NCBI RefSeq assembly: GCF_016908515.1
Contig: NZ_JAFBEA010000008.1
Span: 62,001-126,000 of the forward strand
DNA length: 64,000 nucleotides
Source: Virgibacillus halotolerans
Lineage (GTDB): Bacteria; Bacillota; Bacilli; Bacillales; Amphibacillaceae
Direction of reading: 5' to 3'
A program made the translations under genes and the position numbers. Under the pieces are notes generated by a model. It saw nothing but the letters and a program-made list of their open reading frames with translations, was not told the DNA's origin and made no database searches. Below, piece after piece: positions 43,861 through 52,129 of the stretch. How positions within the stretch are numbered: position 1 is the first letter of the stretch; each line of letters begins with the position of its first letter.

Positions 43861-44610
43861 TTACTTTTTTATTATGGTCTGAAATACAAATTTAGGTATT
43901 GCCGACTGTCTTAGCCACCTTGATTTCTGTCCTTTGATAGCAGGTACAGCTATTAACCTATGAAGCCATTCCATATTAAGTTTTTTCCAAATTTCAGGAG
44001 TAGCTTTTACTTTTCCAGCTATCACATCCAAACTTCCGCCAACACCAAATACAACTTTTACTTGTGATAACTCATTTTTATACTTATGAATCCATTTATC
44101 GGAATACGGTGCCCCCATAGCAACTATCAAAATATCCGGCCTTGATTCTTTTATAGAATCAATAATGAATGGTTCTTCTTCCTTTGTAAAAAATCCATGA
44201 TGGCTTCCCGCGATTGAAAGATTAGGGTAAAGATCCTCAATTTCATGGACGGCTTTTTTATTCGTTTGTACGTCGGTTCCCAAAAAGTAAAAACGCCAAC
44301 CACGTTTATCACCCTTTTGTAATAATTGATGAAGTAAGTCAAACCCTGTTACTCTTTCAGGTATTGGCTCCTTTCTTCGCCAAGATGCTAATACAATTCC
44401 TATACCATCAGGCGTAATTAAGTCAGCTTCTTTAATTATCTCCTGGAATTCTATGTCAGACTGAGAGGTAATTGTAATTTCCGGATTTATAGTAATAAGA
44501 TGAAAAAGTTTAGATTGTTCGTTTTCTATGTGTTTCTCTAATAAATCAGTTGTTTCATTTAATGTTATTTTTGAAAAAGGTATTCCTAAGATTTCAACTA
44601 CTTGATTCAT
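43861..44610 (-). CDS. tagA: TagA/WecG-family glycosyltransferase
   Basis: 249 residues, GT26. LFHLITINPEITITSQSDIE, LITPDGIGIVLASWRRKEP, RWRFYFLGT-like (GWRFYFLGTD), and ILIVAMGAPYSDKWIHKYKN and MEWLHRLIAVPAIKGQKSRW near the C-terminus are the TagA signature. TagA adds N-acetylmannosamine to undecaprenyl-PP-GlcNAc in wall teichoic acid linkage-unit synthesis. No other tag genes adjoin, so this may be an extra, mobile copy. ATG after AGAGGTGAATTT. Confidence 0.82.
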   Translation of the reverse strand: MNQVVEILGIPFSKITLNETTDLLEKHIENEQSKLFHLITINPEITITSQSDIEFQEIIKEADLITPDGIGIVLASWRRKEPIPERVTGFDLLHQLLQKGDKRGWRFYFLGTDVQTNKKAVHEIEDLYPNLSIAGSHHGFFTKEEEPFIIDSIKESRPDILIVAMGAPYSDKWIHKYKNELSQVKVVFGVGGSLDVIAGKVKATPEIWKKLNMEWLHRLIAVPAIKGQKSRWLRQSAIPKFVFQTIIKK

Positions 44611-44676
44611 AAATTCACCTCTAATTAAAACGATATATTACCTTTCTAAACTGCCATTTAGAGACAATTGGTATGT

Positions 44677-45087
44677 TTAAGTCCGCATTCCTTTTTCTTC
44701 ATACCAACGAATAATTTTCCAACTACCATCTGACTCTTTACGCCAAACTTCAAGTGCTAAAGCTCTGACCATAACCTGCTGTTCTTTATCTTGGTGAACT
44801 ACTTCATAAGATACAGTTGCTTGGTCTGTTGACTGCGGAACAATCTTTAGTCCTGTAAAAACGAATTGAATATCTTTACCTTTATAATATTCAGATGCTA
44901 ATCTATTACCTTCTTTTATACTGTCTGCATTATATTGTTCTACTTCTCCAACCCAAGGCATATAGAGCCATCCTTGAAAGTCATTAGAATATAGGCTATT
45001 CATCTCCTCAAAAAGGCCCTCTGATAATTTCTGTTGTAAATCCATTATTTTATAAACCCCATTGGATACTTCTTGTTCAATAGTCAC
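44677..45087 (-). CDS. NTF2-like/SnoaL-like protein
   Basis: 136 residues without membrane segments. VYKIMDLQQKLSEGLFEEMN, DFQGWLYMPWVGEVE, then QATVSYEVVHQDKEQQVMVR, ALALEVWRKESDGSWKIIRW: the last strand pattern (EVWRK..G.WKI) is typical of NTF2-like (DUF4440/SnoaL) cone folds. Ligand or reaction unknown. ATG after AAAGGGGGCAAAAAAT. Confidence 0.6.
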   Translation of the reverse strand: MTIEQEVSNGVYKIMDLQQKLSEGLFEEMNSLYSNDFQGWLYMPWVGEVEQYNADSIKEGNRLASEYYKGKDIQFVFTGLKIVPQSTDQATVSYEVVHQDKEQQVMVRALALEVWRKESDGSWKIIRWYEEKGMRT

Positions 45088-45111
45088 ATTTTTTGCCCCC
45101 TTTTAACGATT

Positions 45112-45182
45112 ATCTTGTACAACTAAACTGCTATGTTAGTAATATTTTGAACAAAACACCCGTTAGTTGAAGTAGAGTTATA
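45112..45182 (-). repeat. Cassette repeat, subfamily B, unit B9
   Basis: CTTGTACAACTAAACTGCTA, TGTTAGTAATATTTTGAACA, AAACACCCGTTAGTTGAAG. Contains the A-like CACCCGTTAG core, again intermediate between subfamilies. Confidence 0.5.
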
Positions 45183-45282
45183 TTCTACTGCTCGTTAGTT
45201 AAAGAATTAATATTAGCGTTTATCTCATTAATCATTCTATTTGGTTCATCTGTCCTAAATATAACAGTATCTACACACCTTT

Positions 45283-45320
45283 TATTCGATTGGCGCCCCT
45301 TAGTTGAACTGTAACTTAAC
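45283..45320 (-). repeat. Cassette repeat core, unit B10
   Basis: TATTCGATTGGCGCCCCTTA then GTTGAACTG, next to the stop of the LOG-family gene. Confidence 0.45.
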
Positions 45321-45329
45321 TCCTATCGT

Positions 45330-45902
45330 TTAAGTCCATTTTGCTGTGTAGCTTGGACTATAAGAATCCATTTTCTCCAATAATTCTTTAGGATCAGAAG
45401 CAATAAGTATCATTTCTCGGTAATTTTTATTCATAAAGCCTTGTTCAATCGTATGGTCTAACATCGCGATTAACGGGTTAAAAAATCCATTTACGTTTAA
45501 TAATCCACATGGCTTTACGTGATACCCAAGTTGCGACCAAGTAAACACTTCAAACCACTCTTCTAATGTTCCTGCACCTCCAGGCAAGGCGACAAATCCA
45601 TCGGCTAACGCTGCCATTTTCGATTTGCGTTCGTGCATTGTTTCAACTACATGAAGTTCCGTTAATTGTTCATGTGCGATTTCCACGTCCTTTAGTTTTT
45701 TGGGGATTACACCCACTACACTACCGCCGTAGCGTAGGGATGTATCAGCCATTGCTCCCATACACCCAACTTGAGCTCCCCCATAAATCAGGGTCCTATT
45801 TCTATTCGCTAATTCTTCTCCAAGCTTCTCTGCATTTTCAATATAAATACTGTCGGTACCTGTACTCGATCCACAGAATACAGCAAGATTTTTGATTTCC
45901 AT
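45330..45902 (-). CDS. LOG family protein (TIGR00730)
   Basis: 190 residues from the ATG at 45902, after AAAGGTGATTGCA. CGSSTGTDSIYIENAEKLGE, GGAQVGCMGAMADTSLRYGG, and the diagnostic PGGAGTLEEWFEVFTWSQLG (PGGxGTxxE). LOG proteins release cytokinin-type bases from nucleoside monophosphates; in bacteria they act as purine nucleoside 5'-monophosphate phosphoribohydrolases. Bacillus YvdD is a relative. Confidence 0.82.
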   Translation of the reverse strand: MEIKNLAVFCGSSTGTDSIYIENAEKLGEELANRNRTLIYGGAQVGCMGAMADTSLRYGGSVVGVIPKKLKDVEIAHEQLTELHVVETMHERKSKMAALADGFVALPGGAGTLEEWFEVFTWSQLGYHVKPCGLLNVNGFFNPLIAMLDHTIEQGFMNKNYREMILIASDPKELLEKMDSYSPSYTAKWT

Positions 45903-46043
45903 TGCAATCACCTTTACTCCTTATTTGATTACCTAAAGATATCTATTGGATAGTTTATTTTTATGTTCTAAAAAGATTTCTTCTAAATCGATTGGCCTTA
46001 TTGCACAAAGTATTTAGATAAGTATTAAAATTTAATCCAGGTT

Positions 46044-46361
46044 TTAGAAATAACTCTTATAATGGTATATAACTGCTACCAAAGCTATAATTGTGTAAAT
46101 TAGGGAAGTATAAAAAGCAGTATTAGGTGAGAACTCATACTTCTGCTCATTAGCTTTAAAACCTGTTGTTCCCTGAAGTGTCACATCTAAACTCCTTGAA
46201 GTGTAACCACCTTTTGAAGTGAAAAACCAAATAATAACTGTAATTAGAACACCGATAAAAAATGCAAAATCAATGAATTTTGTATGAGTGAAATAAGTTA
46301 GACCGTAATTTAATCCGATTAAAACAAGTAATGTAATTATAATAGTAATTATTCTTTTCAT
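46044..46361 (-). CDS. Three-TM membrane protein
   Basis: 105 residues from the ATG at 46361, after AAAGGGGGGAAATA; a longer start at 46424 precedes the ribosome binding site. Helices at about 3-21, 28-48 and 85-102; between them a polar loop with GGYTSRSLDVTLQGTTGFKA. Function unknown. Confidence 0.55.
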   Translation of the reverse strand: MKRIITIIITLLVLIGLNYGLTYFTHTKFIDFAFFIGVLITVIIWFFTSKGGYTSRSLDVTLQGTTGFKANEQKYEFSPNTAFYTSLIYTIIALVAVIYHYKSYF

Positions 46362-46585
46362 TATTTCCCCCCTTTTTATTTGCTTCCTCTCTCTATCTAC
46401 GAACTTTATTTCATAAAGTTTCAAATTAATTTTTAAAAATTATAATATTAAATCCTGCTTCACTGCAGCATTAGCTAAAAAGAAAAGTATTACTGTTGTT
46501 CCATCTTTAATTAATATATATTTAAGTACACTAATTCACAGAGTTAGTTCAAATTCATTCCGGCCTCATTTCAATAACCTCACTC

Positions 46586-46637
46586 AAAAAAACCAATTTC
46601 TTGGCATTGTAACCAAGGAATTGGGAGTTTTTTTCAT
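46586..46637. terminator. Bidirectional terminator between the IscB element and the next gene
   Basis: CCAATTTCTTGG (46593-46604) and CCAAGGAATTGG (46613-46624) form a 12-bp stem with one mismatch, preceded by seven A and followed by seven T, so both strands end in U-runs. Confidence 0.75.
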
Positions 46638-46762
46638 AAGGTTTTCCATTGTTATTACACATTTCCGTACTGTATTTTTAACTTGTTCTCAGAAAAAAAT
46701 CTTCCCCTTCTAAACGCTACGGGCGCAGTCCAGTGAAAGTGGGAGATGAATTTCGGTTGGCG

Positions 46763-48040
46763 TTAGCCAAAAGCACTTTGTTCAAACTGCCAACTATTAT
46801 TATGACTGACTCGTGCCAACTGTCTCAGACCAACTTGTTTGTAATTTTTATTCGGGATAGTAATATAATCACCATCAATCGTCTTCACGTAAGCCCCGCC
46901 TGTTCCTGTAAAGCCTGTGATATAGCCGGTTTTCCCAAATAATTTTACTCTATCATTCAGATAAAACCCTTGTAGAGATCTTGTGTTCTTCCCATTTCTT
47001 TTACTTGTGACATTTTTGTGCTTACGTCCTTTTCTTGCTGTCGCTTCATGCAGTGAACGCTTCTTCTTGCGGAACTGTTTGATTTTGAACATCCCATTAG
47101 CATGCTGATCGATCCGTGATATCCCGCTAATTGCAACCGCATCATTTGCATGTGTCTTTTCTAATCCCAATTCTTTGCGCTTTGGCGTGGTAATGGATCC
47201 ATACGTGAATGTTGCAAGCGGGTATTTGCAGCATACACGCTTGCGGAATACATTCATAAATGTTCCCTCTTTATAGCGGGGAAGCTTTTTTCCTTCCATC
47301 ATCCACTTGTGTAATATTTGTCCCTTTTGATGATTTTCATAGGTGTGGCAGTCCGTGCAAACGGTGATCAAATTATCGGCACGGTCTGTTCCGCCATGTG
47401 AACGATAGACGATATGATGTGTGTTCAGGATTTTTCCTTTTTTCCTGCACACCTGACAAGTGTACCCGTCTCTCGCAAAGACAAAATAGCGTACATCATG
47501 ATAGCCATAGGTTTGTCCCTGCTGATAATCCACACCCTGAATTTCCGGGCTTATCATTTTCTGAGCATCAAACTTTCCGATTTCTATCGTCAACTTCGGA
47601 TTAGGTACAAGAGAACAAAATTTATCAATCCAGAAGAGTGTATTGTCTATTCGGCTGCCGATGCTCGGTGGTAGCCATCCATTCGGTCGGGTACGGTTCG
47701 CAAACCGTGGTTTGCGATAACGTGTTTTTCGATGACGTCTGGAGCGTCTGTAAGTGCGCCGAGTTTCAAGTAAACCCTTCACATCCTGCCTCAATTCAAT
47801 TTTCCCTTTGACAAGCACCTTTTCTTCGCTTGTCATGGCGATGCCAACATGCTTAGCACCTAAATCTACACCGACTTTCACTTCTTGTTTGTAACCGCTG
47901 CTACCATATAGCAGCTGAATAGTAAATGGATTATATGAAATAACCTTCGCTTTCTTCTCCTTCAACAACAATCTTGCTTTTCTTGGTTTGCATGGCATCA
48001 ATGCTTCACCATGCTTGTTAATAACGAACACGATCATCAC
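46763..48040 (-). CDS. iscB: IscB RNA-guided nuclease
   Basis: 425 residues, normal for IscB. An N-terminal PLMP domain (MIVFVINKHGEALMPCKPRK) is followed by RuvC-I (VGVDLGAKHVGIAM, Asp59), an arginine-rich bridge helix (RRTYRRSRRHRKTRYRKPRF), RuvC-II (LTIEIGKFD, Glu153), an HNH domain with CxxC zinc knuckles (CQVCRK, CTDCH) and catalytic HHIVYRSHGG (His208/209), and RuvC-III (THANDAVAISG, Asp300). All catalytic residues are intact. IscB is the evolutionary ancestor of Cas9 and cuts DNA guided by omega-RNA. ATG preceded by AAGGGAGGAACACGTG. Confidence 0.9.
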   Translation of the reverse strand: MMIVFVINKHGEALMPCKPRKARLLLKEKKAKVISYNPFTIQLLYGSSGYKQEVKVGVDLGAKHVGIAMTSEEKVLVKGKIELRQDVKGLLETRRTYRRSRRHRKTRYRKPRFANRTRPNGWLPPSIGSRIDNTLFWIDKFCSLVPNPKLTIEIGKFDAQKMISPEIQGVDYQQGQTYGYHDVRYFVFARDGYTCQVCRKKGKILNTHHIVYRSHGGTDRADNLITVCTDCHTYENHQKGQILHKWMMEGKKLPRYKEGTFMNVFRKRVCCKYPLATFTYGSITTPKRKELGLEKTHANDAVAISGISRIDQHANGMFKIKQFRKKKRSLHEATARKGRKHKNVTSKRNGKNTRSLQGFYLNDRVKLFGKTGYITGFTGTGGAYVKTIDGDYITIPNKNYKQVGLRQLARVSHNNSWQFEQSAFG

Positions 48041-48061
48041 GTGTTCCTCCCTTCTCGGAGT

Positions 48062-48323
48062 AGTTACCCTTCGCCAATGTTGGTAAGGCTTTGCAGTAAA
48101 ACTGCCAAACCTCAGGTTGACCGTTCCTACCCATTCAGAACTATTACAGCGCCTGCACAGAGCCCGGGACTAGGGTATCATCCGGGGGTGTGATAACCAA
48201 ACCAACGTAGTCTCTCGCTATCTATAAAAAGATATTCCGGAGACGTAAGGCTAGACAACTGAAGGCTTTTTCAAGCCCCCACTTCAATCAGACCGGAAGG
48301 TTGATAAGTGGCGGGTAGTTGAC
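48062..48323 (-). ncRNA. omega-RNA of the IscB element
   Basis: About 260 bp between iscB and the element's left end show no open frame but several hairpins: GGCTTGAAAAAGCC (48264-48277), GCAGTTTTACTGC (48092-48105 region), and GGCTTGAA-flanking stems. It starts with GTCAACTACCCGCCACTT at 48323, which I recognise as the conserved start of HEARO/omega-RNA. The 16 bases before it (48324-48339 read on the minus strand as GATTCATATAGATAAT) would be the guide. Ends are approximate. Confidence 0.75.
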
Positions 48324-48324
48324 A

Positions 48325-48883
48325 TTATCTATATGAATCATGTGTTGGATGAAACAAGTTTTCCTCTGTATTTCTGACAATTGAAAAGTGTTCAACATTG
48401 TAATGACCATGAAGCGTTTCATTATGATGTTTTATAATTTGTTCTGCACTTAAAACATTTCCGTCTGTTGTTGAATGCCCATCGCCGACTAATGTGACGT
48501 CCAAACCCTTAATCGTAGATGTTCTGACTGCACTATCTATGCAGTGTTGCGTTGCACACCCCATGATAACAACATGTTCAATCTCTTGTGATCTTAAATG
48601 TTTTAGCAGTCCTGTCCCATGGAAGGAATTCGTTGCAGTTTTATCGAAAATCTTCGTATCAGTAGCCATATTAATTTCATTGTGAACTTGAAATCCCTTC
48701 CCTTTACCTTCAGCAACATCTAAATCCCTTACAAAGACAACTGGAACACCGGATTTCCTTGCTTTTTCAATCATTAAATTAATATTCCTAATCAGTTGCT
48801 CTTTGTTAAATAACGCACTTTCCTCTTGATTGCCATCAATTAATGCTTGTTGGGGCATCAATAATTAATAATGCTTGATTCAA
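48325..48883 (-). pseudogene. Frameshifted isochorismatase-family hydrolase
   Basis: The main frame (from 48861) contains PVVFVRDLDVAEGKG, IFDKTATNSFHGTGLLKHL and the nucleophile VIMGCATQHCIDSAVRTS. The catalytic Asp region lies upstream in another frame: TTG at 48883 after AAAGGGGAAAGTCAT reads NQALLIIDA, then one extra C in CCCC (48852-48855) breaks the join to QQALIDGNQEE. With three C the normal LLIIDAQQALIDG would be restored. So the gene is probably inactive. Its last codons are the guide source of the adjoining IscB element. Confidence 0.75.
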
Positions 48884-49085
48884 ATGACTTTCCCCTTTCA
48901 ATTGTGAGGAAACGCTATATAGACACATTCCCCTTCGTATGTTTTGTGTAATTAGCCCTCATATCTACCTGCTAAGTAAAATTTTACCTACAACCAATGT
49001 TTGTAATTATTAGACAACTAAATTTTAGCACATTCCCTTTTGAAATGATACTTAATAAGGGAGTTTCGTGGTCAAATATTTTTCC

Positions 49086-49118
49086 ACTTAACTGCCCCGT
49101 TAATAGAATAAGAAATCA
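49086..49118 (-). repeat. Cassette repeat, subfamily B, unit B11
   Basis: CCACTTAACTGCCCCGTTAA then TAGAATAAG, upstream of the isochorismatase pseudogene. Confidence 0.4.
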
Positions 49119-49142
49119 ATAGATTTAGTGTTGTAAAAGAAA

Positions 49143-49352
49143 TTAGATGACCATATTAAATATTTTTTGAAAACCAAAAGGCAAAGTCGAGGCTACGAAT
49201 AAACCTATTACAACAGAAAAGCTTATGAGAGTTTTATATTTTCGAAGCGAGATTTCTTCCCGCTTATAGGCGATATTTAATACTCTAATCATCGAATGAA
49301 CAGTTATAAATATTATTATGACGGAACAGATACTAATTAAAATGACCTCCAT
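49143..49352 (-). CDS. Two-TM small membrane protein
   Basis: 69 residues: helices VILISICSVIIIFITVHSMI and LISFSVVIGLFVASTLPFGF separated by a charged loop (AYKREEISLRKYK). No known family. ATG after AGGGGAGGTAAAT. Confidence 0.5.
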   Translation of the reverse strand: MEVILISICSVIIIFITVHSMIRVLNIAYKREEISLRKYKTLISFSVVIGLFVASTLPFGFQKIFNMVI

Positions 49353-49397
49353 ATTTACCTCCCCTTTTTTACAAGCTAATTAGTAATATAACGATTG

Positions 49398-49432
49398 ACC
49401 TTATTAAGCAATTGCACTTATTAGCTCAACAA
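49398..49432 (-). repeat. Cassette repeat, subfamily B, unit B12
   Basis: TTATTAAGCAATTGCACTTA then TTAGCTCAACAATG. The stop codon of the next gene lies within it. Confidence 0.4.
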
Positions 49433-49732
49433 TGTACTTAATAAAAATGGTAATATGAATAGCAATATTGAACTAAAAATCAGTGTAACTGAAACAGACT
49501 TTGGAAGTTTCACGCTGCCTTTTCCTTTATACCATCCGGAGAATTGCAACTTATTTCTATACAAAACAAAGAGAAGTAGTATAATAGCAATTGCACCAAT
49601 CCACGAATAATTTTCAGTTGCTTCATCAATTGTATAAATGTTTCCTATAATTGCCCAACCCAATGCACCAAGTATTCCTAAAATAAGAATAATTCGAATC
49701 AGTTCTAATAACGTCCTCATTTCTAATCTCAC
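49421..49732 (-). CDS. Three-TM membrane protein
   Basis: 103 residues: helices at about 8-28, 42-58 and 80-100. A polar GWYKGKGSVKLPKSV loop precedes the last helix. Family unknown. A second Met at residue 5 is an equally possible start. Stop codon inside the repeat core. Confidence 0.5.
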   Translation of the reverse strand: MRLEMRTLLELIRIILILGILGALGWAIIGNIYTIDEATENYSWIGAIAIILLLFVLYRNKLQFSGWYKGKGSVKLPKSVSVTLIFSSILLFILPFLLSTLLS

Positions 49733-49780
49733 TACCCTATATATTTTTTTCTTCTATTTTATGATTCCTTTATTATATTA

Positions 49781-50602
49781 CTACACAACTTTTATTTTAT
49801 ATGTACGCATGGATTGAAGATTACCATCATAAGCCAATTGATTAAAATGAATGAGTGAACGTATTCTATATTCAATCCAAGCGTCAGAAAATGATTGCTC
49901 TGAATTACCCAACACTTCGCCAATAACACTTGTGGCATTGATAAATGCTACATGACGGTTTTCATTCTGTAACCTTGTGGCACATGCTAATATAAACGGA
50001 TCGTCTCTTGTTTCTAAATCATCAACAATTTCACCTTGCCACCAAGAACGAACAATACTTTTATCGCTAAGCAACCTTTCCCCATCTTGTACATAATTGC
50101 TTTTCATTTCCTCCGAAATTGGACAAGTGGAATGCTTATAAAAATGAGCAAGCTGCTCAGGACTGCATCCAGCTGTATGACCAATATCCACTTGGACATC
50201 CCTATGCTTCATATAATCTTGCATTGCATAAAATGTATTTATAAAACTTAGTTCAACTTCCTTATTTTTCAACAAATAGCAGCTAATTCGAAGGCCAATT
50301 TGTTCTGCTGCATTTTCACAAGTCCAAATTGTTACTTGCTCACCGTCCTCTATTTCAGACAGCTCCAGTAATGATTGATAGTAAGCTGTTTGATCCTCTT
50401 TAAAATACCCCCACCCAATGCGGTATGAAGACTTCAACCACGTAAAATAATTTTTCATCCCATTTTTTTCATGAATGTTTGTGATGGGTCCAACAGAAAA
50501 GTCGATTGGAAATCCGATAATTTTATCCTTTTGCTTACGTAAAACATGTTTTAAACTACCAGTTGCAGCCCGCTCAAATATAAGATGAATCACACAATCC
50601 AC
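49781..50602 (-). CDS. DUF1835/DUF3658-type protein
   Basis: 273 residues, no membrane segment. HLIFERAATGSLKHVLRKQK, IGFPIDFSVGPITNIHE, and EQVTIWTCENAAEQIGLRIS in the first half, RWWQGE-like (VRSWWQGEIVDD) and RLIHFNQLAYDG-like (IRSLIHFNQLAYDG) at the end are characteristic of the DUF1835 + DUF3658 pair. Function unknown. ATG after TAAAGGAGGTGGATTGTGTG-type region (GGAGGTG). Confidence 0.7.
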   Translation of the reverse strand: MDCVIHLIFERAATGSLKHVLRKQKDKIIGFPIDFSVGPITNIHEKNGMKNYFTWLKSSYRIGWGYFKEDQTAYYQSLLELSEIEDGEQVTIWTCENAAEQIGLRISCYLLKNKEVELSFINTFYAMQDYMKHRDVQVDIGHTAGCSPEQLAHFYKHSTCPISEEMKSNYVQDGERLLSDKSIVRSWWQGEIVDDLETRDDPFILACATRLQNENRHVAFINATSVIGEVLGNSEQSFSDAWIEYRIRSLIHFNQLAYDGNLQSMRTYKIKVV

Positions 50603-50656
50603 CTCCTTTAGTTAAATGTAATCTCTAATAAACAAAAAACCCTTTCAGTCTCTTAT

Positions 50657-50836
50657 TTAAAATCCCTCATCCACTAAAGGATTTCCTTTTTGATCCACCA
50701 TTACAGTAAGTCCTACACCTACACCTCCACCTCTATGATTCTGCATATACAGAACACCCGTCTCGTTATCACGAATAATTTTAAATAGCTCCAACGTTCC
50801 CTGTGTATAAATCACTTCAAACCTTTTTTTACTCAT
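50657..50836 (-). CDS. DUF6440-like small protein
   Basis: 59 residues, ATG at 50836. KKRFEVIYTQGTLELFKIIR, DNETGVLYMQNHRGGGVGVG and GLTVMVDQKGNPLVDEGF match the small DUF6440 family (RFEVVY...G..LFKI..D..TGV.Y). Soluble, function unknown. The start is weakly supported: GGGGTGTGAGCTG lies 5-10 bases before it. Confidence 0.65.
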   Translation of the reverse strand: MSKKRFEVIYTQGTLELFKIIRDNETGVLYMQNHRGGGVGVGLTVMVDQKGNPLVDEGF

Positions 50837-50913
50837 CAGCTCACACCCCTACTAGTCCTAATAACTCTGAAAAATTATTGATTTCAATCTTATAAAGACT
50901 TGAATTTGATATC

Positions 50914-51228
50914 CTACTTTGCTGTTCTGTCACGATATACAATTAGCGTGATTGCATTTAATAGGATAGTAATGACAAGAAGCACTGCTGCTACGAACAC
51001 AACAGCACCCATTGTGTCCAAAAGTGCAGTCCAGTCCTCAATCTTTACCAGATAATAGCTATTGAAAATCTGGAAACATAGCGAAATGGCACAAGCACTG
51101 ATACTCATAATGGAAAGAACCACCCAATTCTTATGGTCATGCTTTTCATCTCTCATGAGATTAACAACAGGAAGTATCCAAGCAATTAGCCCAAGCACAA
51201 GACTGCCAATATTAAGCAAACCAATCAC
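50914..51228 (-). CDS. Three-TM membrane protein
   Basis: 104 residues: helices at about 5-23, 36-58 and 70-97, with the motifs LGLIAWILPVVNL and HDHKNWVVLSIMSISACAIS. I recall uncharacterised relatives in Bacillus and Clostridium. ATG after GGTGGGGTGATTGG (start could be GTG nearby). Single gene between repeat copies. Confidence 0.55.
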   Translation of the reverse strand: MIGLLNIGSLVLGLIAWILPVVNLMRDEKHDHKNWVVLSIMSISACAISLCFQIFNSYYLVKIEDWTALLDTMGAVVFVAAVLLVITILLNAITLIVYRDRTAK

Positions 51229-51263
51229 CCCACCTATGTATTCGTTTGTTCTTTCTTGTTCAA

Positions 51264-51300
51264 GTAACCTGTCCCTTTAGTTCAACGATTGATTACTTTT
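51264..51300 (-). repeat. Cassette repeat, unit B13
   Basis: CAAGTAACCTGTCCCTTTAG then TTCAACGATTG, between two minus-strand genes. Confidence 0.4.
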
Positions 51301-51997
51301 ATTGAACATTTAGCACTTCGATTAATTCTATGATTTCCCCATCATTTCCTGGATCAACATAGATTAACGAAGCATCATTAATAATACTTTGTGTATAATT
51401 GCTCCAATAATTTTCATCCAGATCTTCTTCAGGAACAGAACTTCCCCAACGCAAAGGAACCTTGTATACATTAATCGTGCCATCCCCATTACCACTATAA
51501 GTTACTGATCCATCTACTAAGCGAGAACCTGCTAATTGGATAACATCTTCTGGATAGCTAGCACTGGTGTCTTCATTAGGATTGATTGGTTTGCCAGCTG
51601 GAATCTGTCGAACATTCAATTCATCTATCCCTTGATTTGGTCCAAGTTGCAACCAAACTCGAGCGTACTCAATTTGTTCACTAGAATACTGGGATAGTGT
51701 TTTTTCTTTTTCTTCCTTATCGCTTCCATTTAAATTGCTTTTTTCAGATGAGGTACTATCCGAATCTATATTAGCAGATTCTTCTGGAGTGATGTCTTTT
51801 GCATCATCAGTGTCTGACTCCTCTAACCCACTTGTTGAAGTACTTTCATCTGTTTCGGTCTTGTCTTCTTCTGTTGATTCTAAAACAGAACTTTTTTCCA
51901 AATAATCAGTTGTGGATTCTTCGTTTGTATTGCCAAAGCACCCTACTAACATCAATAAAGCAACATTAAAACAAAGCACTTTTGTTAGCTTTTTCAT
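51299..51997 (-). CDS. Lipoprotein, paralogue of the one at 13506
   Basis: 232 residues from the ATG at 51997, after GAGAGGGGGAAAACA. Lipobox LVGC (Cys20), a Ser/Thr/Asp/Glu-rich linker of about 95 residues, then EQIEYARVWLQLGPNQG, YPEDVIQLAGSRLV, VTYSGNGDGTINVYKVPLRW and LIYVDPGNDGEIIELIEVLN. The last ~120 residues align throughout with the 13506-14186 product, the linkers do not. Two copies in two separate blocks suggest duplication and movement. Function unknown. Confidence 0.7.
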   Translation of the reverse strand: MKKLTKVLCFNVALLMLVGCFGNTNEESTTDYLEKSSVLESTEEDKTETDESTSTSGLEESDTDDAKDITPEESANIDSDSTSSEKSNLNGSDKEEKEKTLSQYSSEQIEYARVWLQLGPNQGIDELNVRQIPAGKPINPNEDTSASYPEDVIQLAGSRLVDGSVTYSGNGDGTINVYKVPLRWGSSVPEEDLDENYWSNYTQSIINDASLIYVDPGNDGEIIELIEVLNVQ

Positions 51998-52129
51998 TGT
52001 TTTCCCCCTCTCCATTGATTATGTATTAATCGTATATCACCTATATTCACTTTACAAGTTGTATTTTAGACGCAAAAAAGAGCAACAGGTTAATAAATCC
52101 ACTGCTCAAAATCTAACTAATTTATAAGA

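Larger units (their letters stand above)
46690..48339 (-). mobile_element. IscB/omega-RNA (IS200/IS605-related) element, without transposase
   Basis: From the guide region at 48324-48339 through the omega-RNA and iscB to a right-end-like segment (TTCATCTCCCACTTTCACTG on the minus strand, 46731-46750) past the iscB stop. The hairpin TTGGCTAACGCCAA at 46757-46770 contains the stop codon, as is usual for IS605-type ends. No Y1 transposase is present, so it would need one in trans. The exact right boundary was not determined. Inserted one base after the stop codon of the isochorismatase pseudogene. Confidence 0.7.

Noticed and set aside
46763-48040. TnpB or Cas9 instead of IscB
   Set aside because: The N-terminal PLMP segment, the HNH inserted between RuvC-II and RuvC-III, and the ~425-residue size fit IscB only.
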